A stretch of DNA of 64,000 nt, taken from Wukongibacter sp050859025. Its GTDB lineage: Bacteria; Bacillota; Clostridia; Peptostreptococcales; Caminicellaceae. Both the position numbers and the translations under genes were made by a program. Below the pieces are notes generated by a model, which had not been told where the DNA came from, ran no database searches, and was given only the letters and a program-made list of their open reading frames with translations. Positions 1 through 8,393 of the stretch are shown in pieces (the first letter of the stretch is position 1; the number at the start of each line of letters is the position of its first letter). The DNA is taken from assembly GCF_050859025.1 (NCBI RefSeq), contig NZ_CP138200.1, positions 4,588,001-4,652,000 of the forward strand, read 5' to 3'.

Positions 1-296
1 TAGAATAACCCCCAATCTATTTCGTTTTCCTTCATTGCAGCACGCATAACCGCACTCTGTACTCTAGCACGAATGGTACAGTCTAAAGCACCACGATCAA
101 CGGCCCTAACTATAATGTCATCTATATTCATCTGCTTTAGTGTATCTAAAATCACTTCTCTAATTTGATCACCAAATTGTTTTTCAACTGAACTAGTAAG
201 ATGAATTTTAATACCAGGCTCGTGATTTTTTTCGATAACTATATTTATATCACTTGATTCCATTGTTCCTGCCATACCAGTTTTAACTATTTTCAA
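1..296 (-). CDS. citD: citrate lyase acyl carrier protein CitD (gamma subunit), stop codon at window edge
   Basis: This is the small acyl-carrier subunit of citrate lyase. It carries the 2'-(5''-phosphoribosyl)-3'-dephospho-CoA prosthetic group on a serine and presents acetyl/citryl groups to CitF and CitE. The minus-strand reading begins MKIVKTGMAGTMESSD, with Ser14 in the usual position of the attachment serine. It continues with the family-typical SSVEKQFGDQIR and GALDCTIRARVQ segments. The start is a TTG at 296, 5 bases after GGGGTG; the later internal ATG would remove conserved residues. Ninety-eight codons fit in the window, the normal family length, and the last two bases seen (TA) suit a stop codon just outside. 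It lies 13 bases downstream of citC; citE and citF are expected beyond the edge. Confidence 0.93.
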   Translation of the reverse strand, partial: MKIVKTGMAGTMESSDINIVIEKNHEPGIKIHLTSSVEKQFGDQIREVILDTLKQMNIDDIIVRAVDRGALDCTIRARVQSAVMRAAMKENEIDWGLF

Positions 297-309
297 ATTA
301 ATCACCCCT

Positions 310-1359
310 TTAGTGTCTCTTTATGGAAGAAGATTGAATTTTCCTGATTACATCTTCACCTTCTTTGGAAGTCAAGAATGAATATGTTAAAGATGGAACA
401 ATCCCCTTTATTTTTTCTATTTCACCCTTTATGATGGCTGCTCTAACCTTTGATGCACTAATATATTCACTCTCAGTAGACTTTCTTGGAATCTCTATTA
501 CCTCAACTCCATACTGAGGCAATATTCTTTTCATAGCCTGATTATATGTGTTTGTTGTGACACAGTATGGTTCCTCACCTACGTAACGTCTATTTATTCC
601 AAGACAAGGTGCAATATACTTCCCAAAAATCTTTAAATCAAGGGCAGTATGAAGGCGGACAGTATCAGACTTTTCCTTTATAAAGTAAGAGGGGAATGTA
701 GCATTGGAAATAATATAGTTGCCGCCTTCGTAAATTGTCACATTGTCAATATTCTTTATGCCTTCAGCAATCAGTTTCATACGAACCTTGTATGGAAAGC
801 TTGATTCATCAGATGATAAAACAAAAATATGGAGATGATCACTTTCCCTTGATGCCCTTTCAATCAAATATTTATGTCCTAAAGTGAAGGGATTACCATT
901 CATCACAATAGCACTTATTTTCTCTCCATCTACTTTGTATTCTGACAGGTCTTTCAAATAATTTTTCAATCCATCGGGATTATTCTCCATCAAAATCACT
1001 TGGTTATCTACCTCTTCAACAACATGGAATCCTAGATATTTAAAACTCTTTTTAGAAGCAGGCTTTGTAAATAAAAATATGTCATGAATTCCACGATGGT
1101 ATTGAACTCTTATCAATTCACCCATTAACAGATTTAAAACTCTTCCGCCTTGATAAGATTTGTCAACTGCTATACATCTTAAGGTATTATACTTTACCCC
1201 CCCTACAGCGATTAACTTTAGCCCATCAAAGACTCCAATTACCTGTTCTAGTGATGAATCTATTTTTAAATCATTCTGCTTCAAAATTTTTTTTATTTTT
1301 TCCCATGCATTTTTCTCATCAATTTCGATTTCTTCAATTCTAAACTCACTATATGACAT
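310..1359 (-). CDS. citC: [citrate (pro-3S)-lyase] ligase CitC
   Basis: CitC activates citrate lyase by ATP-dependent acetylation of the prosthetic group on CitD. The 349-residue protein has the family's two parts. The N-terminal GNAT-like region (about residues 1-130) includes AVDKSYQGGRVLNLLMGEL. The C-terminal nucleotidyltransferase domain has the signature NPFTLGHKYLIE (an HxGH-class ATP-binding site) near residue 155 and an ISASKVR motif near residue 303. The length matches the family. The gene sits between citG and citD, the expected neighbours, and is separated from citG by a leader containing a promoter and a terminator hairpin. It could therefore be regulated separately from citG. 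The SKVRAAI segment near the C terminus supports the nucleotidyltransferase assignment. Confidence 0.95.
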   Translation of the reverse strand: MSYSEFRIEEIEIDEKNAWEKIKKILKQNDLKIDSSLEQVIGVFDGLKLIAVGGVKYNTLRCIAVDKSYQGGRVLNLLMGELIRVQYHRGIHDIFLFTKPASKKSFKYLGFHVVEEVDNQVILMENNPDGLKNYLKDLSEYKVDGEKISAIVMNGNPFTLGHKYLIERASRESDHLHIFVLSSDESSFPYKVRMKLIAEGIKNIDNVTIYEGGNYIISNATFPSYFIKEKSDTVRLHTALDLKIFGKYIAPCLGINRRYVGEEPYCVTTNTYNQAMKRILPQYGVEVIEIPRKSTESEYISASKVRAAIIKGEIEKIKGIVPSLTYSFLTSKEGEDVIRKIQSSSIKRH

Positions 1360-1450
1360 ATTTGTGTCCCCTTTTGACCAAAGTTATCTGGATCTTCTTT
1401 ATGAGTTAGCAGTTAGTGCAGTTTAGATTACTAACTTTAGCTTTAGAACA

Positions 1451-1511
1451 AACAAAAAAGGTCAGCATATAAAACCCCTAGAATATCTAAGAATCTTATA
1501 TACTGACCTTT
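1451..1511 (-). terminator. intrinsic terminator / attenuator hairpin in the citC leader
   Basis: Left arm 1457-1465 (AAAGGTCAG) and right arm 1503-1511 pair, and the pairing extends inward through ATATAA-like bases to about 17 pairs with one wobble. On the minus strand the hairpin is followed by TTTTTTGTTTGTT. It lies between a good promoter (about 1672-1700) and the citC start at 1359, so it would stop transcripts before citC unless anti-terminated. It could also end citG transcripts. Confidence 0.75.
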
Positions 1512-1700
1512 GAAAGCGTAACGAGCGTTATCCTTCGTCTTGCCAATATTCATATAATTTAATTGTTCATTAGCTATTTATCACATTTCTCTCTTCCCAT
1601 CTTGTTTATAGTCTGCCCTCAGCATCTATAACAAGCTTAGGTTTTTAGCTAGGAAATGTTTTCCTAAATAGATTATACTATAAGTTAAAATAAAATACAA
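1512..1700 (-). promoter_or_regulatory. structured 5' leader with promoter upstream of citC; unidentified cis-regulatory RNA candidate
   Basis: On the minus strand a sigma-A-like promoter is visible: TTGTAT, 17 bases, then TATAAT (1672-1677). About 150 bases of leader follow before the terminator hairpin at 1457-1511. The leader can fold with an outer stem, CTATTTA (1665-1671) with TAAATAG (about 1574-1580). Inside it, ACATTTC pairs with GAAATGT, and a CTTGTT-ATAG / CTATAAACAAG hairpin has a TGCTGAGGGCA tip. The whole arrangement (promoter, folded domain, terminator, gene) is that of an attenuation device. I do not recognise it as T-box, TPP, THF, glycine, c-di-GMP or cobalamin RNA. Confidence 0.45.
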
Positions 1701-1728
1701 CATTTTTTTCGACACTCTTTTCATCGAG

Positions 1729-2601
1729 CTATTTTAGTTCTTCTATAAAATATAGCATTATCGTAACAGCTAGTAAATCAGCAGCCCCCCCTGGACTAAC
1801 CCAATTTTTTATACACCACTTGTCAAACTCCTTTATGGCGTCGGCACCCCCCTCAGAATAAATTCCACCTAGCTCAATGATTCTCTTTGCACGGCTTTGT
1901 ACCCTTCGTAACATCTCTAAATCATGGCGTCCAAGAATATTGGAATCCTCCGAGTATGCCATTAGATGTATCAATACCTGAACCATCCTGTCGTTGAGAG
2001 AGCCTTTTTGAGATTCCATCAATTTCCTAAATAGTGGAAGCCCATGATCCCGTACAGTTCTAAACCCAGAAGCAACCTCACCGCGTATTCCAGTAATACC
2101 GTATTTTACATATAATCTCTCTCCATAGGTTAAAAGCCTGTCAAATTCCTTGTTCTTTAGTTCTTTATCAACCAATTCCTTAGTCATATACTTTACTTGC
2201 TCACAGGCCTTATCTGCCGACCAAGAATCATCTGGTTTCTTCTGATATAGATATCCCATAGCTGCAGATAAAACACCAATGGAAAACAGAAGCCCTTTAT
2301 GGGTATTTACATCATTAGTAATGGAAAACATTCTTTCTTCTCCACGAACCCCTATGGGCCTAATTACTTCTAATAACGTTTCAATACTATCCCTATGCTC
2401 TATACCTGCTAATACACATTTGTAAAAGGTCTCTCCAAGCACGGAACTACTGTCTATAAAGGTGAAAATATCCATATCCTTATGTGCCCCACAATTATTT
2501 CGGTCTACAAGTCCTGGCTTTGGTGTAGCAGAAACCTCATATAAAAGGGAACGAACTGCCATCGCCTCTATTTTTCTTGCAAATTCCATTTTATCCTTCA
2601 A
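1729..2601 (-). CDS. citG: triphosphoribosyl-dephospho-CoA synthase CitG
   Basis: CitG makes 2'-(5''-triphosphoribosyl)-3'-dephospho-CoA from dephospho-CoA and ATP, the precursor of the CitD prosthetic group. The 290-residue protein has the family signature SATPKPGLVDRNNCGAHKDM near the N terminus. It also has a GVRGEERMFSITNDVNTHKG segment and a C-terminal PGGAADLLAVTIML segment that match the CitG/MdcB family along its length. The chosen start is TTG at 2601, 7 bases after AGGAGAG; an internal ATG four codons later is possible. It follows the ROK regulator gene by 65 bases and may have its own promoter in that gap (a TATAAT is visible near 2630). The same family also serves malonate decarboxylase (MdcB), but the adjacent citC and citD decide for citrate lyase. 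Confidence 0.93.
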   Translation of the reverse strand: MKDKMEFARKIEAMAVRSLLYEVSATPKPGLVDRNNCGAHKDMDIFTFIDSSSVLGETFYKCVLAGIEHRDSIETLLEVIRPIGVRGEERMFSITNDVNTHKGLLFSIGVLSAAMGYLYQKKPDDSWSADKACEQVKYMTKELVDKELKNKEFDRLLTYGERLYVKYGITGIRGEVASGFRTVRDHGLPLFRKLMESQKGSLNDRMVQVLIHLMAYSEDSNILGRHDLEMLRRVQSRAKRIIELGGIYSEGGADAIKEFDKWCIKNWVSPGGAADLLAVTIMLYFIEELK

Positions 2602-2666
2602 GATTATCTCTCCTAAAATTCATAATGCTTTTTATTATAGCACATTACGAAAAAGTATCTCTAATT

Positions 2667-3827
2667 TTATTTAAATAATCTACTTATTGGTAGAAGCGTT
2701 GCTCCTAATATTGAGGAATCTTCTTTTAATTTTGAAAAAATAATTTTAGTATTATATGATCCTAAGAGACTACTTTCTTGCAAAATCCTTTTAGTAAGTG
2801 GTCTAATTAATATATCTTCATAGCGGCTTATTTTGCCGCCTATTATCACATACTCAGGGGAAAATGCTAATATAATATTTTGTATTCCCATGGATAAGTA
2901 ATCTATATACTCTTCTATAACATTCTTTACTAGTTCATCTCCCTTACTACATTCACTAAATAGCTCTTCTAAACTATCAATCATTTTATCTGATCTATTA
3001 TTATAACTTCCAAGCAATGCTCTTTCCGAAGCATATAACTCCCAACAGCCTTTTCTACCACAATTACATCTTAAATCTTCCATGCTTATTTTCATATGTC
3101 CAATTTCACCGGCCTTCTTATTTTGTCCTTTGTATAAGAAACCGTTTGCCACAATCCCAGCACCTATCCCCTCTGATATTTCTAAATAGACTAAGTTACT
3201 TTTACTTTTAGCAATTCCTATCACCGATTCTGCTAGAGCGGCTGCATTTGCATCATTTTCCATATATATTGCCATCCCTAGTTTATCCTCAAATTCTTTG
3301 AAATCAATATTCTTAAAGCCTATATTTGGAGCATTTTCCAGGTAAAGGTTTTCTTCATCCACTATACCGGGCAGAGAAAATCCTATACCTAATATATCTT
3401 CGTATGAAATTTTATATTCTTCTATTATTTCAGTAATTGTCTGTTTCAATTTATCTATGATATCATTTATCCCTTTTAATCCAACATTGCTAAATGATCT
3501 GTCAGTTTTAATTTCTAAATATAGATTTGTGAGTATAATCCTAGTTACTTTAGATGAAATCTCTACACCAATTGAATATTTCGAATCCTTTACAAATCTT
3601 ATAATAACTGGCTTTCTCCCTCCGGTAGAGGCTGCTACTCCATATTCCTCTAAAATTCCATCTTCTAAGAGTAGGTTAACATTACTTATCACAGTGGGAA
3701 TACTAAGCCCTAGAGCCTTTGCTATCTCCTGTTTTGTAATTTCTCTATTTTCATAAACTAGATTTAATATCTTTGCTTTATTGGATTGTTTCGTAATTGT
3801 CTGATCAATATTATTTATCATTAACAT
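2667..3827 (-). CDS. ROK-family (XylR/NagC-type) transcriptional regulator
   Basis: A 386-residue ROK repressor-type protein. Residues about 15-75 form a winged helix-turn-helix (ITKQEIAKALGLSIPTVISN), followed by a wing containing the family-typical TGGRKP. The remainder is a ROK sugar-kinase-like fold. The zinc-binding signature CNCGRKGCWE is at about residue 255, and there are ATPase-like GIGFSLPG and GIGAGIVANG motifs. ROK regulators usually sense sugars or amino sugars. Its position directly upstream of citG suggests a role in citrate or co-metabolised sugar control, but this is inference. A strong 12-bp inverted repeat lies 77 bases upstream and is a natural candidate for its own operator. 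The start could be the first or third codon (ATG-TTA-ATG). Confidence 0.9.
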   Translation of the reverse strand: MLMINNIDQTITKQSNKAKILNLVYENREITKQEIAKALGLSIPTVISNVNLLLEDGILEEYGVAASTGGRKPVIIRFVKDSKYSIGVEISSKVTRIILTNLYLEIKTDRSFSNVGLKGINDIIDKLKQTITEIIEEYKISYEDILGIGFSLPGIVDEENLYLENAPNIGFKNIDFKEFEDKLGMAIYMENDANAAALAESVIGIAKSKSNLVYLEISEGIGAGIVANGFLYKGQNKKAGEIGHMKISMEDLRCNCGRKGCWELYASERALLGSYNNRSDKMIDSLEELFSECSKGDELVKNVIEEYIDYLSMGIQNIILAFSPEYVIIGGKISRYEDILIRPLTKRILQESSLLGSYNTKIIFSKLKEDSSILGATLLPISRLFK

Positions 3828-3903
3828 AGTCTCACCACATTCATTTAATCTTTTCTCTTATTCACAGCATATTTTTAGTATATCCCATGCTATGTATTTT
3901 TTC

Positions 3904-3938
3904 AACGAACTTTTTAAAGTTATTTTAAAAAGTTCGTT
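3904..3938. promoter_or_regulatory. 12-bp perfect inverted repeat upstream of the ROK gene (operator candidate)
   Basis: AACGAACTTTTT at 3904-3915 and its exact complement AAAAAGTTCGTT at 3927-3938 are separated by 11 bases. ROK/XylR-type operators are long dyads of this kind, and the site lies 77 bases upstream of the regulator's start. No T-run follows, which argues against a terminator. No second copy was seen near citG or citC. Confidence 0.5.
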
Positions 3939-3989
3939 AATTCTATTTCCTAGGCAATATTCTACAATTAAGTACAAAAAGTTAATGTA

Positions 3990-4050
3990 TTATAAAATAA
4001 AAACTCATAGCCGAGGTTTTTATTTATTATCACCTCATCCTATGAGTTTT
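3990..4050 (-). terminator. rho-independent terminator downstream of the 4150-4548 gene
   Basis: AAAACTCATAG (4000-4010) pairs with CTATGAGTTTT (4040-4050), with an inner GAGGT/ACCTC pairing. A TTTTTATTTTAT tract follows on the minus strand. The hairpin is also T-rich on the other side, so it could work in both directions. Nothing else was seen in the gene-free 3939-4149 stretch. Confidence 0.7.
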
Positions 4051-4149
4051 GTTATATATTGTCATTATCTCTTAGAAGTTAAAGATATAAATTTTAGTTG
4101 TATAAGATCCTTAGGTTAACCCCCTAGAAGTTTTGCACAACTCAAGTTA

Positions 4150-4548
4150 TTAATCATTGACATTAAAACTTCCCTCTATATAGCAGTCTAAACTAGAATC
4201 GTTACCCATTGCAGAAAAAATCACTTCTGCTTCAGTAAGGGTATCAAAATTAATTATGTAAGTTTTTCCTTCAGAACATGTTCCATAAAATTCTTGTACA
4301 CCATTAACATCAACTGTGATTTTTACTTTTTTGTAATTATCAGGGTCATACCCACCTGCTCCTTTATAAACTTTGTCAATTTTAAAAATTATGCTACGTG
4401 CATTAATTTTATTGATTGTTAGAAATGGAGTCCATGTATTGCTATCAATTTCTACATCTTCTACCTTTTCAGCAAAACAAACTGTACAACTTCCAATTAT
4501 ACATAGAATAGTTAATATACATAACAACTTTTTACTTATTTTCATCAC
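4150..4548 (-). CDS. small secreted protein of unknown function (132 aa)
   Basis: I do not recognise this protein. It has a clear Sec signal peptide (MMKISKKLLCILTILCIIGSCTVCFA, cleavage after about residue 26) and a mature part of about 105 residues. The mature part looks beta-rich, with alternating hydrophobic residues and two cysteines (in YGTCSEGK and LDCYIEG) that could form a disulfide. There is no wall-anchor or membrane segment, so it is probably released or bound non-covalently. A second small secreted protein of similar size and texture lies at 6033-6443, on the other side of an M23 peptidase gene. The three genes may act at the same place in the envelope. The ribosome-binding site AGGAGAG upstream supports the start. 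Confidence 0.75.
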   Translation of the reverse strand: MMKISKKLLCILTILCIIGSCTVCFAEKVEDVEIDSNTWTPFLTINKINARSIIFKIDKVYKGAGGYDPDNYKKVKITVDVNGVQEFYGTCSEGKTYIINFDTLTEAEVIFSAMGNDSSLDCYIEGSFNVND

Positions 4549-4827
4549 TAATACTCTCCTTTAGATTTAATATTTTAATAAGCACATTTTGGGGATTTTG
4601 AATGATACTGACAAAAATATATTTCTTTGTCGTTTCATTAATTAAATATTAAGATACTTATATCAAACAATAGCTATATTGTTTTTTATAAAAATACTAT
4701 CAGAAACTTTTCTAATGCTGATGCTACACCAAGAAGTAAAGTAAAATCATCTTAAAAATAATAGGCACAAATCTCTTTAAATTGTGTTTTTAACTACTAA
4801 ATATGTTAGATTTATTAAAGTCAATAA

Positions 4828-5868
4828 TTAAGGCAATCTATTGTATTTGATTATATAATTTGGATTGTAGAATGTTCTACCTCCATAGGTTACCTTATCA
4901 CCTGTAAATTTTGTTACATAACCATAGTATCCGCCGGATGAATTAAGAGAGTCAATAACTGCAAAGTGAAGGTGGATTCCTTTACTAGCTTTACCAGTAT
5001 TGCCTGCAATACCGATTTGTTGTCCTTTTTCAACATTACCTGAAGATACTAAACGCGAAGCAAGATGTGCATAAAAGCTGTATACAGTCTTTCCGCTTAT
5101 TTTGTGTTCTATGATTACATAGTTTCCGTTAGATTCATTGTAGCCAACTTTCGCTACCTTACCTGCCGCTGCTGCATAAACCTTACCGCCTGTTCCGTAA
5201 ATATCAATACCAACGTGATAGTCACGAGCACCAGCATTGTTATTGTAATTTCCCCAACTCATATTTGTTGAAGATCCCCAGGTACAGTAAGCCTTATCCA
5301 TTGGATATCTCCAAGATGTTGTTGTAGGAGGCGTTTGATTTGATGTAGCATATATCCAACCTATTTTATAACCACCGCTTACATTATATATTATCTGTGC
5401 CTTCCCATTTGATATTGGAGACAGCATATATATAGTATCGGTAGTAAAGACAGTACCAAATGAAGTACTCATATCTGATTTGCGATATACAGTTGAATTT
5501 TCATCTATACTAATTCTTTTACAATAGCTTGTATTACTAAGTATATATGATTTATTACAGTAGGCTATTTTTGAACCACTAGACGTTGGATAACTAATCT
5601 TCCAATATATCCCTGATGAATCTAATACTTTGCAAAGGTCATTAGGATATATTGATCCAGATACTTTTGTACCTGAAGAAGTAGTATAAGTAGTAACGTT
5701 CGATGGTCCTAATACATAAAACTGGGCATTGGTGAAATTTGCCATGGCATCGTCCCCAATAGAAATTGCTGCAGCGAATGAACTTAATGGCATTGTAGCA
5801 ATTAGAATAGCTATTGTAATTACTAGAGTCAAAGTCTGGATAATATTCTTTCTTTTTATTTTTTTCAT
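4828..5868 (-). CDS. secreted M23 (LytM-type) metallopeptidase with SH3-like N-terminal region
   Basis: A peptidoglycan endopeptidase-type protein of 346 residues. The start at 5868 is preferred over an in-frame codon at 5922 because AGGAGA lies 7 bases upstream and the signal peptide (MKKIKRKNIIQT, then a hydrophobic core to SSFAA) then begins correctly. Residues about 40-170 look like two SH3-type wall-binding repeats (VSGSIYPNDLCKVLDSSGIYWKI pattern). The C-terminal half is an M23 domain with the zinc ligands in HVGIDIYG and the second histidine pair in HLHFAV, both intact. GNTGKASKGIHLHF is typical of active LytM enzymes. It probably remodels or lyses peptidoglycan. Function of the catalytic domain is confident; the physiological role is not known. 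Confidence 0.9.
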   Translation of the reverse strand: MKKIKRKNIIQTLTLVITIAILIATMPLSSFAAAISIGDDAMANFTNAQFYVLGPSNVTTYTTSSGTKVSGSIYPNDLCKVLDSSGIYWKISYPTSSGSKIAYCNKSYILSNTSYCKRISIDENSTVYRKSDMSTSFGTVFTTDTIYMLSPISNGKAQIIYNVSGGYKIGWIYATSNQTPPTTTSWRYPMDKAYCTWGSSTNMSWGNYNNNAGARDYHVGIDIYGTGGKVYAAAAGKVAKVGYNESNGNYVIIEHKISGKTVYSFYAHLASRLVSSGNVEKGQQIGIAGNTGKASKGIHLHFAVIDSLNSSGGYYGYVTKFTGDKVTYGGRTFYNPNYIIKYNRLP

Positions 5869-6032
5869 AACCCATTCTCCTCGTATAATATATTTGGATG
5901 ACGTATTCAAAAAAATTTCCATTTAAAAACCATTGAATATTCGTCTAAGTGTTTAGTTTTTTTTAATATCCATAGTCCCTAAAGTAAGAAATCTTTTCTT
6001 TACCTCTAAATTGTAGAAAAATTACTTATTGG

Positions 6033-6443
6033 CTAATTGTTAGCTTCATCATAAAATTTTCCTTTTACCTTCCAGAAAGAAGATTGCCAAGAGTCAAATG
6101 AAAATTTTATATGATAGTTTTCCATTGAAGAAACATAAAATGTTAATGTTTTAGATTGCCATGTTTGAAGTTCATCCCATGTGACGTCTTGCGTTTCTAC
6201 TTCCGTTCCATCTGGCTTACAAATAGTTACATGCATAGTAGCCTTGGTTCTTGGATAATACTCTAACTCGACTACACATGGACCCTGTTCCAGAAAAATT
6301 CCGTTACCCGTTGTTAGTGATTTTTTTAAAGAACCATCGAATGATGCTGTATCATGATAAGATGCATATGATAGTGTTGATAATGAAAGTACCAATAATG
6401 CTACTAACACAAATAATGATGTTCTTTTCGTTGATTTATACAT
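6033..6443 (-). CDS. small secreted protein of unknown function (136 aa)
   Basis: I do not recognise a family. There is a signal peptide (MYKSTKRTSLFVLVALLVLSLSTLSYA, cleavage after about residue 27). The mature part is about 109 residues, beta-rich and aromatic, ending in FWKVKGKFYDEANN. The TLTFYVSSMENYHIKFSF stretch looks like an edge strand of a beta-sandwich. The overall layout is similar to the 4150-4548 product, including length and a C-terminal strand of the form IxGxF/VKGKF, so the two could be distant paralogues. The sequence AGGAGGCTATTCT precedes the ATG, a strong ribosome-binding site. Confidence 0.72.
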   Translation of the reverse strand: MYKSTKRTSLFVLVALLVLSLSTLSYASYHDTASFDGSLKKSLTTGNGIFLEQGPCVVELEYYPRTKATMHVTICKPDGTEVETQDVTWDELQTWQSKTLTFYVSSMENYHIKFSFDSWQSSFWKVKGKFYDEANN

Positions 6444-6865
6444 AGAATAGCCTCCTTAGCTTTATATTTTTATTTCTTATTATGAAATTATTGTATTGAT
6501 ATTATTTTCATCACAAAAGATATACACTCAATTATTTTTGTCTATAGCACCCCTCCGCTTATTTATAAATTTTCATCTAATATAATTGGGCTTAAATCTC
6601 TAACATCCCATGAAAATAATGAAAAATACTAAAACTTATCAGGCAGAAATTTTTTCATAAACATTGGCTTTTATCATAAAGAAATCAATATAAATTCCAC
6701 CCCCTTTTTATACATATATCACCACTCCAATAACATTAATAGTATTTAAGACCATTTTATGGAATGCTTGTATTATCTATTTTATCTACTCTTCAAATTT
6801 TTTCAATGGCTTTTATAAAAGTGGTCGTTCAAAAATGATATTCGGTATGTTTTTACTCAAAATAA
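6444..6865. other. gene-free AT-rich stretch, nothing identified
   Basis: About 420 very AT-rich bases between the 6033-6443 gene and the terminator at 6866. It presumably contains the promoter of the small secreted protein. No ORF with a ribosome-binding site, no convincing hairpin and no repeat of other window sequences was seen. Confidence 0.5.
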
Positions 6866-6892
6866 AAAAGTGCCTATTTAAAAGACACTTTA
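6866..6892 (-). terminator. rho-independent terminator downstream of the sensor kinase gene
   Basis: On the minus strand AAAGTG TCTTTTAAATAGG CACTTT is followed by TTTATTTTG. It lies directly beyond the foldback repeat at 6892-7058 and would end the response-regulator/kinase transcript. Confidence 0.6.
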
Positions 6893-7058
6893 ACCCGTAT
6901 TATTCATGAAAAGTTTGAAAGGGTGCAAGTAGTTTTGGATTCTAAGGCTTTCATCAAGTTCGAAGGCATACCCAAACGGTACGTCGAGAATTTGATGGAA
7001 TCCTTAGAATTAAAAGGACGCAGCAGAATTTTGAATTTTTCATGGATAATCCGGGTTT
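6892..7058. repeat. foldback MITE-like element, about 167 bp, palindromic along its whole length
   Basis: The outer ends are imperfect inverted repeats: AACCCGTATTATTCATGAAAA at the left and the complement of AACCCGGATTATCCATGAAAA at the right. The inverted symmetry continues inward. TTCTAAGGCTTTCATCAAGTTC near 6938-6962 matches the complement of the mirrored segment near 6985-7010 with only a few differences. The element has no ORF. It touches the stop codon of the sensor kinase gene (TAA, 7057-7059). This is the structure of a non-autonomous palindromic transposable element or a large REP-type hairpin. I could not identify a parent transposase in this window. Confidence 0.6.
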
Positions 7059-8388
7059 AAATTGGTATAGCTATATTTACTATAAATGTGCTTATTTTAT
7101 CCTCCATTTTTACTATCCCCCTATATTTTTCTACTATCTGAAGTACATTCCTTAGTCCAAATCCATGATTTTCAGTATCTTTTTTTGTTGTAAACTTCTT
7201 ATTACAAGTCTTTACTTCTAGATGTATTTTATCTGACTTAGAGTTTATTACTTTTATTATTAGATTATTCATTTTTAGACTAATATCTATTTCTATATAT
7301 CTCTGATCTTCTACTATTTCCTGACATCCTTCTATAGCATTATCTAAAATATTTCCTAATATAATTGACATATCTATATATTCTATGTCTATGTCTTTGT
7401 CTATATCTATATTGATATCAACTTTTATTTTTTCCTTTTTTGCCTTTGCAATTTTCATATTAAGTAGCGAAGCAAGGATGGGATTGTTTGTATTTATTAT
7501 TTCATTATATTCATTTGTTTCCTTTGTTAATTTTTCAATATATTCTTTAGTCTCTTGAAATTTACTCATATTAATTAACCCATATATACACCCTATGTGG
7601 TTGTTAAAGTCATGTCTTTGTGCTTTTAAATTATTAATCATATGATTCATATTTTCTGTGTGAAATATCTGCCTTTTGTATCGTATTTCCTTATCATACC
7701 ATTGTGCTTCCATTACAGCATGTTCTACTATTTTTTTTATAATTTTAAGTAGCAATATAGTAAAAACAATGACTGCTATTCCTATTATGAATACGTATTT
7801 TTTTTCATCTCCTCTGATTGTATTAAGATTTCTATAAAAATATACTACTAAAAAGAAAGCTATCATATTTAATAACAGTACAAGACTTAGTTTATAAATT
7901 TGTGTTTTTTTAAAATACTTTATCATTATATTTATAATTTTTATTGTACATTTTTTAACTAAAATAAATGCAATTCCCTTCGTTATAAAATAAACTATCA
8001 CTCTATATGTATTGTTCTCCAAAATTATTATGATATCAGTATTTGTAATAACCATTATTAAAATATCTACTGATATTTCAATTATACAAATCAGCACAAT
8101 GACTCCAAATATAATAAGTAGATATATATTAAGGAGTCTCTCTCTAAATATCCTTTTAAAAAGAATACCCATAAATGCTATCATTATTAAGCTGCCTAAA
8201 AACTCTTTAAGTCCAAATACTTGATTAACACCATGATGAATTAGCCCTTGTAGGAATATTATTAAAAATATTTGTTTATTATTTATTTTTCTTCTAATAA
8301 AAAACTTATCAATAAAGTAAAATATAAGAAATACATCGCCTACACAAAAAATATATTCAATTATCATCCAATAGTTCATGACCTTCAC
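7057..8388 (-). CDS. GHKL-type sensor histidine kinase (AgrC/NatK-like)
   Basis: A 443-residue membrane histidine kinase. Residues 1-220 contain six or seven hydrophobic segments and no obvious extracellular domain, as in peptide-sensing AgrC/ComD kinases. The phosphoacceptor region QRHDFNNHIG (about residue 260) is followed by a GHKL ATPase domain. That domain has the N-box ILGNILDNAIEGC and the G-box NHGFGLRN. The protein ends normally in a FIVNIAIPI strand, although its stop codon overlaps a foldback repeat. The gene begins 5 bases after the stop of the LytTR regulator and is co-transcribed with it. No agrD-like or other pheromone-precursor ORF was seen nearby, so the signal is unknown. 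Confidence 0.9.
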   Translation of the reverse strand: MKVMNYWMIIEYIFCVGDVFLIFYFIDKFFIRRKINNKQIFLIIFLQGLIHHGVNQVFGLKEFLGSLIMIAFMGILFKRIFRERLLNIYLLIIFGVIVLICIIEISVDILIMVITNTDIIIILENNTYRVIVYFITKGIAFILVKKCTIKIINIMIKYFKKTQIYKLSLVLLLNMIAFFLVVYFYRNLNTIRGDEKKYVFIIGIAVIVFTILLLKIIKKIVEHAVMEAQWYDKEIRYKRQIFHTENMNHMINNLKAQRHDFNNHIGCIYGLINMSKFQETKEYIEKLTKETNEYNEIINTNNPILASLLNMKIAKAKKEKIKVDINIDIDKDIDIEYIDMSIILGNILDNAIEGCQEIVEDQRYIEIDISLKMNNLIIKVINSKSDKIHLEVKTCNKKFTTKKDTENHGFGLRNVLQIVEKYRGIVKMEDKISTFIVNIAIPI

Positions 8389-8393
8389 CGCAC

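Noticed and set aside
1160..1426. Plus-strand ORF of 88 codons over the citC start
   Set aside because: It is antisense to a conserved gene, low-complexity in translation, and has no supported start. The same applies to the other plus-strand ORFs in the window.
4745..4800. CACAAAT/ATTTGTG-like hairpin followed by T on the plus strand
   Set aside because: There is no plus-strand gene to terminate, and the stem is short.
5642..5875. Minus-strand ORF of 77 codons in another frame of the M23 peptidase gene
   Set aside because: It overlaps the signal peptide and SH3 region of a well-supported gene and has no recognisable content.
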